A DNA stretch of 64,000 nucleotides from Nannochloris sp. 'desiccata' (lineage: Eukaryota > Chlorophyta > Trebouxiophyceae > Chlorellales > Chlorellaceae): NCBI GenBank assembly GCA_019044685.2, contig JAGTXX020000010.1, forward strand, positions 62,001 to 126,000. Reading direction: 5' to 3'. Position 1 is the first letter of the stretch; each line of letters opens with the position of its first letter. Made by a program: the position numbers and the translations under genes. Under the pieces are notes generated by a model that did not search any database, was not told the DNA's origin, and saw nothing but the letters and a program-made list of their open reading frames with translations. This document shows, one piece after another, positions 12,465 through 21,179 of the stretch.

Positions 12465-12790
12465 TTACTTCTTCTTCTTAGTAACAGTTTCTTTAGTACG
12501 CTTCTTCTTAGTATATGTAGTAGTATCTTCGACAGGACACGGTGGCAGCTTAGGTTGACCACGTTTGCGTGGATGAGCAGCATCATATTCATCGACAAGG
12601 TCACGGATACCTCGCAACTGGCGGCGGGGTTCCCAAGTAGCTTGATCCAAAGAATAGCCGAGCCAGGCAATGTGGTAAAGCCATTTAGGGCGAGATTTAC
12701 CTTCAACAGTGGCCCATTTACGACCAAAGACATAATCTACAAGGTAAATTCCATCACCACGAGCATAACCAATTAGGGGCAGTTTGAGCG
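12465..12790 (-). pseudogene. Integrase C-terminal chromodomain remnant
   Basis: The stretch containing YLVDYVFGRKWATVEG, then PKWLYHIAWLGYSLDQATWE and P, matches the chromodomain pattern (Y/W cage residues, W-x-G-Y, T-W-E-P). It is followed by a Lys-rich tail ending at 12,465. It probably once targeted the element to methylated histone H3; here it is cut off from the catalytic core. Confidence 0.75.
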
Positions 12791-13242
12791 ATGCAACGCC
12801 AGTAATAATGCCTAGAAACCAAACCCACAGTTCTATCCATACCAACGTGACTAGCAGTCACGTGATCATGATTGGCAGCCATGACTTGAGCTTGTAATTG
12901 CTTAAAGGGAACAAATAATTTCTTTCGTCCATGCACTAAGGCATAGTTCAGACCATCTTATATTCAAAATTCAGTTTAGGAAGAGCAACGCTACGACGGC
13001 GGCGAGTGGTGGCTCTCAAAGCGGGAGACACTAAACGTGTGTATAACGGATCGTTAGCGAAAGCTTTCTTCAACTCTAACAACCGGCCTTGGTTGGGCTC
13101 AAAATACACACAACGTCATTCACTCGAATAGTACTCACGCGAATGCTTTGAACCCGAAGTACTTTAGGCAGCAGGCTGGGCGTCACAGGAGGTAACTCAA
13201 AGTCGGCGCGTCGACTAAGAGCATCGGCTACGACGGTTACAT
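12465..13242 (-). mobile_element. Degenerate Ty3/gypsy chromovirus-type retrotransposon fragment
   Basis: On the minus strand the order is: VVADALSRR (about 13,240-13,204), the hallmark peptide at the end of gypsy RNase H; then an integrase zinc-binding part containing NHDHVTASHVGMDRT and HYYW (12,936-12,754); then a chromodomain (below). The DDE integrase core between zinc-binding part and chromodomain is missing, frames change between pieces, and no LTRs are visible, so this is a deleted relic. A chromodomain at the integrase C-terminus defines chromoviruses, which are common in plants, green algae and fungi. Confidence 0.8.
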
Positions 13243-13525
13243 ATAGTCACAATCATAATTAATCAACTAGTGCTTTCAGAGTGGGTTTGGCCCTTCTCAC
13301 CCACTTTCAAAGCTTTTAGTTAACACTTGAAGTCAACACCAAGCCAAGCAACAAACAAACCCTTTCACATGCTGCTCATGACCAAAGATGCTAGTTTGTT
13401 ATTACATTTGTTTTCAATAACATAGTTTACTATCATTAGAAGGCCAGCTTAAGCTGCATTTCGACTAGACTGCTCAACTTTCGTTCAATTCAGCAATCAA
13501 TTTTAAAAACCTCTGAAAGATCAGA

Positions 13526-15353
13526 ATGTTTTCTGCTCAACAGCTCCAAAAGTTTGCCGGGAAGAAGAGGATCACTCAAGGGACATTTGATGAAGCTGTA
13601 GAAGAAAATATCGAGGAGTTTGAGATGGCGGTACGTGCACAACTTGGGATCTTTGTCATAATTTGAACTGTTTTATGATTTAGCCACTCTAAACTTTAAA
13701 CCAATGCTCAAAATAAGATCCGTATTCTCTTCTAATTACCAGACTGAGGAAGCAGTAGCAAGTGCAGTAGCTGAGTTCCAGTCCCAAGGCGTTGACTTGA
13801 GCAACATCATCACCACAGCCTCACGCTGCGACCTCAGCGAGCACCCTCTCACCAAGACACTCAAAAAATTAGAAGCTGCAGTAGATTCTGCAGATCATAG
13901 TACTTCTCAAAAGACGCTAGATTGTCTCCGTCTAGCAGCTATAGATGCTTCATCTACCCCTTCTTTTTCTTCTTCTTCTTCTTCAGACAAGTGCCGTCAA
14001 TTTGGCGCCATGGCCAATTCCTTTGATGCAGTCACTCATATTATTAACGCGTTAAAGCAAGGAACTTCTGACCATAATATTGACACCCAAATAGCTGCAG
14101 CAGGCGCTCTCCGTGCTCTGCTCCCTCTCTCTTCAGATATGAAAACACGTTTTTTAAGAGCCGAAGGAGTGAAAGCATTAGCTGCAGCTGTCACGACCTT
14201 GATTCCCACAACAGCACCCAATGGAGTAGAAGATACTAAAACTAAAATTACTAGTAAAAGCGATGCACAATCTAGTGAACGAAAACATCAGCTACTAGCT
14301 GCTGCGTTATTACAAGCTGTAGCAGCTTCTACAATCAAAGCGGAGTATAACAAGTGTGCCGCCATGGAAGCTGATCTTGGCTCACTTACCCTCCGAATAC
14401 TTCGGCAATCTTCTTCCAGTTCTTCTAATGATGATTCGAGCACTAATGCAGTTGTTATTGCAATCTGTGCTGTGCTCGGTAGTCTCACCTCTGCAGATGA
14501 TGAGTCACTGCCTAGTTCACGAGCTTTTCTCAATGCTCGACAATTGGCAATGGAAGGTGCCGCAGAGGCACTTGTCTCATCTTTACGTATCTATACAACC
14601 GTAAAGACCTCTAGTAATAGTGATTATATCAATACTATAGATATATCTGGTAATATATCTAGTACTAATACGAATAGAGATGTAATTATTGCCTTGTGCA
14701 GTACTTTACGACAAGTCGCCGCCAACGATGACATCTGCCAAGAAGCTGCTGGTTCAGGTGCTGTACCTTTAGCTCTTCAACTTGCAGACAGAGGTTTAGA
14801 TACACAGGATATGGAGCTATTACGTGCTGCATTGAATGTATTGAAACAGCTGGCATCGAGTGATGGTATTAAAGCTGAAGTTTTTGAAGCCGGTGGGTTG
14901 GAGACTCTTAAAGAATCTTTGAAATTGACTACAGACCAACTAGACGACGAGAACAGTGCTGGTGATAATGCTAATATTAATACACGTAGTGTGGCTGTTG
15001 TAGAGCAAGCGCTGGGTTTATTGACCAATATAACGTTGCGTAACCCTGAAATCTCAACTGCTGCTGTGTCGAGCGGCTGTGTTGGTGAAGTATTGCGTGC
15101 TATGCATGCTCTGCTTGATACTGCGCACTCGAGCAGTAATAATTTGATTGGTAAAAAGGCAGAGTCTAGTTTACGGCAAGGGTGTATGGCTATTAGGAAT
15201 ATAGCAGCAAGGTGTCCAGAAGAACGGCAAGTGCTGTTGGCTGAAGGGGCAGAAAAATTGTTGAGAGGTATTAAAAAAGTGTTTTCTAGTTCTTGTGAAG
15301 ATGTAGGGTCGGCTGCATTGCGTGATTTAGGGTTGGATAATTATAATAACTGA
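13526..15353 (+). CDS. ARMC6: ARMC6-like armadillo-repeat protein
   Basis: Two exons (13526-13630 and 13743-15353, phase 0) give 571 residues. The N-terminus carries KRITQGTFDEAVEENIEEFE and EFQSQGVDLSNI, the signature of ARMC6 (armadillo repeat-containing protein 6), which is conserved from animals to plants. The rest is alpha-helical and rich in Ala/Leu with repeated armadillo-type helices (for example IAAAGALRALLPL, CMAIRNIAARCPEE), interrupted by Ser-rich loops. The domain is an adaptor without catalytic residues; its cellular role is not well defined. The start ATG is 35 codons before the intron and is needed to complete the conserved N-terminus. Confidence 0.85.
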
Positions 15354-15618
15354 TACGTATAGGATTGATGTAATAGTAAGAGCCGGTCAAAGTCCTTGCC
15401 AAGTTGTGAGCACTCGTGGAACTTGAAGTCCAGTCAGCAAGCTTCTCAGCCCCTTAAAGCTTTTAAGGCGACACGTTATATCAATTTGTTTATAGCTTGA
15501 ATTAGTAGTGTTAAGTAGCTCTCGAAAAGCGGTTCCTTCTCAGGATTTCTGTCGCTGTCATTGAAGCGATCTTAGATTGATCTGGTGATAAATTAATTTG
15601 GTGCCAACTTTCATCAAA

Positions 15619-16629
15619 ATGCCCTGCATTGCCGCACAGAGTCAATCTTTTGCTATCTATACTGCTATTCAACAGAAAGCGCCAAAAAAATCAAGAACAA
15701 GGATGCCTGCCTGCAAAGCACAACTCCAACCTTGCCCTACGTCTGCAGTCGCATCCTTAGCTGAGCAAAGTAAGACCTATGCAGCCCTTTTAGCCTGCCA
15801 AAATACAGTTCTTGGCATCATAACCGAGCCGTTAAACTTGATCCCTTCCAAGATACATCCTCCTCTCAGCATTCATGGAGCTAAGAAAGAAGTTAATGAA
15901 GAAGAACTCGATTGCACAGTTGGTGCCACCATCGCCACCTGGCAACATGCCAACTCTCAAGAAGAAAGCTCTACTGTCCGGTGGGTCTCTGCTTCTGCTT
16001 TAGCGAATGCTCCTCTAGGCTTTGGCACTACCCGTTTAATGGCTTGGGCTGGCGCTCACATTGTATGCCCTCATTTTGCTATAGAACTTGGAGTAATGGG
16101 CACTGCTCGCGGCGAGGGGGAGAGAGCTCAAGGAACCATATCTTTTGCTCAAAGAAGTGATCTAGTACTCGATTTGGACTATTTAAACAAATATTACAAC
16201 ACCAAAGGCACTGGGATATCTAGTTTATCGTTTAATGATGTTTATAATCGCTGTTTAGGGTTTCAAAGTACCCTAAATTGGCATCATTATCAAGTCCCGC
16301 AATCAGATATGAAGCCGATTATTGCAAATTCTATTAGTTATACTTTCCCAGCTGAGAAGGAAAGCATCCAAGCGTTTACAGACGCCGCTGCAGATGTAGC
16401 GCAACTGTGGACTGAGCTTGTCATAGCCTCGGAAGCAGAAAAGTTTGAAGAAGAAGAAGCAAAAGATCCAAGGTGGTCGCAGGAGCATCGTGTGGCGTTG
16501 GTGCAGAAATATGATGTAAGACATGAGCAGGTGGTGAGATTTGATCCTGGTAATATGATTGCAGAGAAATTGTTTGGAAAGCTAGCAACAAAACAGTTGC
16601 TTGATATGACTGTTGGTCGTTTTAATTAG
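15619..16629 (+). CDS. Red chlorophyll catabolite reductase-like plastid protein
   Basis: Single-exon gene of 336 residues from the ATG at 15619. The N-terminus is rich in Ala, Ser, Gln and Lys with few acids, a plausible plastid transit peptide. The core RSDLVLDLDYLNKYY matches the RDLVL-x-PDYLKEYY element of plant RCC reductase. The regions before it (an acidic or short-chain W-x-hydrophobic strand, FAIELG) and the C-terminal helical part also follow the RCCR order. RCCR belongs to the ferredoxin-dependent bilin reductase superfamily and reduces red chlorophyll catabolite during chlorophyll breakdown in the plastid. Length is close to plant RCCR. Another member of the bilin reductase superfamily is the main alternative. 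Confidence 0.6.
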   Translation: MPCIAAQSQSFAIYTAIQQKAPKKSRTRMPACKAQLQPCPTSAVASLAEQSKTYAALLACQNTVLGIITEPLNLIPSKIHPPLSIHGAKKEVNEEELDCTVGATIATWQHANSQEESSTVRWVSASALANAPLGFGTTRLMAWAGAHIVCPHFAIELGVMGTARGEGERAQGTISFAQRSDLVLDLDYLNKYYNTKGTGISSLSFNDVYNRCLGFQSTLNWHHYQVPQSDMKPIIANSISYTFPAEKESIQAFTDAAADVAQLWTELVIASEAEKFEEEEAKDPRWSQEHRVALVQKYDVRHEQVVRFDPGNMIAEKLFGKLATKQLLDMTVGRFN

Positions 16630-16822
16630 TTAGATTTAATATACTTTTGTAAGGTTCATTTTGAGCGGCGGTGAGGTGGGCAAGTGTCCTATAATCCTAA
16701 AGAAGAAAAGAAAAGAAAAGAATGTCTGGCTCGGTGAGAAGTCAAGAGAAACGAGCATCAAGGCAATATAACAATCTTGATCTACAGTCATAATCTATTT
16801 CAACTATACATATGTAGTCACT

Positions 16823-18037
16823 ATGCCGCATCCTGGTCCAAGTCAATCCCAAGTTCGAACTGCGATTGGCAACTGCGATCACGTTGAAACAATGGCAAAG
16901 CGAGTACAGATTGGAGAAGACTTATTAACATCATGTTTTGAGCAAGAAGATAGAGGCGAAACACCAGATTGGGAGCTAGTGCGAGGCCTACCAGGTAGGC
17001 GTAGATCCTATTTGAATATTTTGATTCCCACCAAAATGTCAATTCAAATTTCACCTCAATCAGTGATCTCCTCGAGTGTGTGAATTTCAGCTTTGAAATT
17101 CAAGGAACACTCGCTTTGGCTGTCTCTAACACTCTCACTAGAACATTAAATAACCCTTTAGGTATCCGACTAGAGCCAATGTGTTGGGATGAAGCCTCCG
17201 CTCTAATTGCTGACGGCACTTTGACCTCTCTAGCAAAACTTGGCAGATTGCCCTCAGACACTAGAAAATATAGAAAATTTAGATCTGAGCATATCTTGGC
17301 AACATATGCTTCAGTAACAGACTACCTGTATGCCTCAGTGTTTAATCTGGAATGCAAAACAAAGGGTAGGAACTGTTTGAATATTTATAAAGTGGCCACT
17401 GTAGCGGTGAAGAACATATAGGTATTATAATATTAGTATTAAGTTTTTTCTTTTCTTTAAATGATTTTTGCAGACGAGAAGCTAATTGCTGTAGTTCCAG
17501 ATGATTTTAGAACAAAAGAACGCATTGTTTGGAGACAAAATGGAAGTCGTAAACAAAAAAGAGCTCCCTCGATTGATTCACTCTTTTTTACTTTTCCTCC
17601 TTCTCCTTTTATTCTCAATTGCAGGATTTTCCTTACGCTTTTAAACATGGTATAGAGCATCACGTTCTCTGGTCTTCACTCCCATTAGACCATGATAAAA
17701 TAATAATCGAAGCAACTGCTCGACGGGATTCTCAACAGGGGTGGGAGTTGATTTATTTTATAAATCCTCCTGTACTGAAATCTGTACCTGCAGTAAGTTA
17801 GATAGATAATAATAATACTATGGAAGTAATGGGATATCTACTTGTTATCTTTGATGAATAAAAATTGCGTATTTAATTCTCGAGAAGGAGGAGGGCTTTT
17901 GTATTTGGAAAATCTATATATATTTCACAAAGTCTCATGTAAGAGCGGGGCTGGGGCTGACAGAAATCTTTCATTTTTTCTTTCTACAGATTTGGCATGC
18001 GCATATTATTTCAAGGAAAATTGTCGTAGATGTATGA
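16823..18037 (+). CDS. DUF3605-family protein, with one non-canonical intron donor
   Basis: Five exons (16823-16994, 17162-17365, 17474-17541, 17625-17792, 17990-18037) give 219 residues. Conserved parts: CWDEASALIADGTLTSLAKL, then YASVTDYLY, DFPYAFKHGIEHHVLWS, ELIYFINPP and a final WHAHIISR. The order and the F-P-Y-x(4)-G-I-E-H-x2-L-W-S core match DUF3605 (fungal members are called N-acetylglucosamine-induced protein 1). Biochemical function is unknown. The third intron begins GGAAGT where GTAAGT is expected; every other junction is canonical and only this junction restores the conserved R-Q-N/D-F-P-Y sequence. It may be a mutated donor, a sequencing error or a rare non-canonical intron. Confidence 0.7.
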
Positions 18038-18364
18038 TAGAACTGTAAGAATGTAATGGACTTCCCAAATATAGCGGAAGAATGCTTTGTTTGGTTGCAA
18101 ACAGCAGCAGTTTTTTTTTTGGTGGGGGGTGGGGGACTCCCCGGGAGGGAGCTGACCTTCTCAGAAGGCTTCTGCTTTGCGCTCTGTTTTAATTGGCAAT
18201 GCATGGTTAAATTAGTATGCTTAGAGCACAATTCCATTCGTAATACATATGCATGTATGTTTGAATAATCAGGATGGCTATTACGCAGGAAGTATAAAGC
18301 TAATCGGCAATCCAGTTATTTTTGGTTAGAAATCTTGGTTGCTGCAAACAGATAATTAGTTAAA
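18038..18364. other. Short intergenic region
   Basis: 3' flank of the DUF3605 gene and 5' flank of sulfotransferase 3. It contains a T11 run and a G-rich tract near 18,110-18,145. No gene seen. Confidence 0.6.
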
Positions 18365-20140
18365 ATGTTGGCCCCAAATAACCGCAAGCGTCGTAGGTAC
18401 GTTCTTATACTATTTCTGTTCGCAATATCATTGATATGTAGCGCCGAATTTCTTAAATGATAGCCTCACATAACGTCCCATCCCGTCTGAATGCAGTCCT
18501 CGGAGCTTATTAAGCGCTGGAGCAGTTATAGCAGCTTTAGTGGCCGCATTTTTCTTGGTTTCCCCTGGGCTAAATAATTCAAAGTAAGATCGCTAGATTT
18601 CGAGACCTCAATTGTGCTGTACAGCTTTTTCCTTGGTAGCCTTGCCTCCACCACTAATGTTTGATGCAACCACCCACTAATGTTTCTATAAATTACGTTT
18701 ATCCCTTGCAGACAAGCAGCATCTTACACAATAGCTACGCCTGGTTCCTCTGCAAGTAGTCACAATACCAATAAGAGCAAAATATCAACGGTCGCCAAGG
18801 ATGTTGCCAGTGCCGCCTCAGTAGAAGAATCACAAGCAAAAGCTGCTCACAGCAGCAAAGTAACTACTGAGGATAACGATGATGATGATCATAGTGCTGA
18901 TTATGATTATAAAGATGGTGAAAACTCCAAACTTACAATAAAAAGCGACGGCGAAAATGCTTCTTTGCACAAAAAAAGCAGCAACAAGAACGACGACAAA
19001 GATTACGACGACAGCAAAGATTACAAAGATTACAAGGAAGAGGAAGAAGATGACTACAAAGACTACAACGACGCTTCTTATGATGTAAATAACCATGCAC
19101 ACAGTGTTACTACTGTCAAGTCAGGCATTGGACCCACCATCTCCTCTGCGTTTGAGCGTTCCCCATCCGCCACCACTGCTGATGACGACGCCTTTTTAAA
19201 GAAAGTCGCCGAATGTTCTACTCATGAATGCATTACAGAAGCTCATAAAATGCCTCGATCGACTAACATCTTCAATTTCCCTCATTTCATGATAATTGGG
19301 TTTCAAAAATCGGCCACAACGTCTCTTTTCAAACACCTTCAAGAACACCCAGATTTGTTGCCTTCTATCCCCAAAGAGCCCAATTATTTTAGTTACCGGT
19401 GCAATTACAACCCTCCCGAGGAGTGTGATGCTGATTTATTTCCTAAATATTTAGATAGAATCTTAGTAAGAAAGAGATATCAAATGGCAAACGGTACTGT
19501 CGGTGTCTTTGAGGGAAGTACCCATTACCTTCGTGGTGGAGTCAACTTGGTCAGAGGTCTACGAGAAATGATGCCTTGGTTGAAACTAATTATTAATATT
19601 CGTGAACCCATCTCCAGAGCAGCTTCTATGCTTATCCACAACAGAGACTCGCAGAAAGTAGGCTGTTTAATGAGAGGGGAATTAGGCGAATGCTTATTAC
19701 GGAGGTCTCAGATTAATGGAACTCTGGAAGGGCCTGATAACTATTACGACGCTGTCCGACCCTGGTTTGAAGAATGGCCTGCTGAGCAGATTCACGTAAT
19801 CCAATACGAAGAGTTGACTGAAGACGAAAGTGAAGAGAATGAACTGATTCGAGTGAAGCGATATTTGGGAATTGATGAAAAGGAACCGAAAGGGGTTGGT
19901 CTTGGATTGTTCAACGTTCGTAGATTCAAAATTCGACCAGAGGGCTGGAAAATGCCTCGTCTCGAGTATGAAACAATGTTGAAATTAGTCAAACCGGACA
20001 CAGAGGCGTTGATCAACCTACTGGACAAATATGGGAAGATTAAGAGTAAAGATACATGGTTGGATAGATGGAAACAAGTGTGGGATGATAATTTAAAGTC
20101 GTGTAACGATGCCGGGGTATGCAATATTTTACTTTCTTAA
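18365..20140 (+). CDS. Type II membrane sulfotransferase, paralog 3
   Basis: Three exons (18365-18396, 18497-18583, 18712-20140) give 515 residues. Exon 1 (MLAPNNRKRRR) is the basic cytoplasmic tail. Exon 2 encodes the signal anchor (SAGAVIAALVAAFFLVSPGL). Exon 3 begins with a long stem with a highly charged low-complexity stretch of repeated Asp-Tyr-Lys-Asp units (about residues 120-165), then the catalytic domain with MIIGFQKSATTSLFKHL (5'-phosphosulfate loop) and IREPISRAASMLIHNRD (3'-phosphate site). The last 74 nt of conserved coding sequence (20,033-20,106) are identical to paralog 1 (2,532-2,605), suggesting gene conversion. Predicted Golgi enzyme for sulfated glycans; acceptor unknown. 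Confidence 0.85.
20033..20106 (+). repeat. 74-bp block identical to the 3' end of sulfotransferase 1
   Basis: Perfect match to 2,532-2,605, inside coding sequence, while the rest of the two genes differs freely at synonymous and many amino-acid positions. Interpreted as a gene-conversion tract. Confidence 0.85.
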
Positions 20141-20564
20141 TATTCGGGTTATTGAGAAAACTTTACTGCTGGAATGTTCTGAGCTTGATTCTGCTTTATT
20201 GCTACTATTTGTGTATATATCTTTATGCCGATTTTGTCGTTCAGTTTAGTTATAGTACCATCCACTTTAGTCTGTCAACCGACGACGCCTACGGTGGTGG
20301 TGGTGGTGGTGGTGGCAGTAGGGAAATTTTGGAAACGTAAATAGGGCAAGGGGGCTGGGGTTTTACCTTTAATATTTGCCCATCGTTAGATGCATACTGC
20401 TCATCTATGGAGAAAAGGCATCAATCGTCATCTTACATTTCCTTATTGCCTTGAACTTGAGCCTCCCCGCCGCCTACCACAGCCCAAACTGCCATGCCTT
20501 ACTCAGGGGCAGCATCCGAAGCCTGCTGGGCCGCTTGGCCACGTCCAATAAGCAGAAACCCCGT
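20141..20564. other. 3' flank of sulfotransferase 3 with GGT repeat
   Basis: Non-coding. A (GGT)n microsatellite lies at about 20,291-20,314. No gene seen. Confidence 0.6.
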
Positions 20565-20725
20565 TCTTCTCACTTAAGCAGGAGCCCGCGCTGGTGCCTG
20601 TTAAAACCATCGTGAAAATCGCCGGTCTTCTTCTTTTATAATTAGTATTTTTGCGAAAATGCATATGGCTGTCTCGCGCATATAACCAAATTCGATACTC
20701 TGAAAATCCCACCATCAGTGTGGAC
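20565..20725. repeat. Diverged copy of a segment of the 3.4-kb tandem unit
   Basis: Contains AACCATCGTGAAAATCGCCG and further words (GGTCTTCTT, GACTGTCTCGCG-like, ATATAACC) in the same order as 27,437-27,560 and its copies at 30,847-30,970 and 34,300-34,423. It overlaps the 3' end of the rhomboid pseudogene, so the tandem units seem to carry a captured rhomboid tail. Confidence 0.75.
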
Positions 20726-21178
20726 AGCTTTGGCGAAAAGGGGGATAAGAGGATTACCAAAACTCTTTGAGGTCGAGACAAGGAAAAGTGAAGAGGCCAA
20801 AAATTGATCTTTGAGCGCCGCCAGAAGCATGAATCACAAGAGGAATCAATCCAAAAATCACTCCAGAGAAGCCCACTGCACAGTGGGATAGCAAGGTTGG
20901 GAATCCAGCAAGGTAAGCTAGATATGATACTGCAATTTACAAGGCGTCGCCGAAGAAAATTAATAAGCCAATAAGCCAATAAGCCAAAGTAAACTGAAAG
21001 ACCCCAGGGACCGTTCTAGAGAGGTGCCCATGGGGAAGAAAGCCATCATATTAAAAGCTAGATGCAGTTGACCAGGGTGGAATGCTGCAGACGCAATCAA
21101 ACGCCATAGTTGTAAGTGAGAGACCACTGCCTCTCCATTGTTTGCTAATATTACCAGTGGGTCCGTGGGTGCATTCAT
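20640..21178 (-). pseudogene. Broken rhomboid-family intramembrane protease gene
   Basis: Minus-strand translation gives LWRLIASAAFHPGQLHLAFN followed by MMAFFPMGTSLERS, then in another frame CAVGFSGVIFGLIPLV, which contains the rhomboid catalytic Ser motif G-x-S-G, and further on an H-T-D-G-G stretch that could be the second catalytic site (His). The order matches RHBDD1/RBL-type rhomboids. The frame is broken between the first and second parts at three copies of GGCTTATT (about 20,960-20,985): with two copies the frame would run on, but it would still meet a TAA. A further frame change lies before the His part. The N-terminal exon(s) upstream of 21,178 were not found. Likely a dead gene, though sequence errors cannot be excluded. 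Confidence 0.7.
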
Positions 21179-21179
21179 A

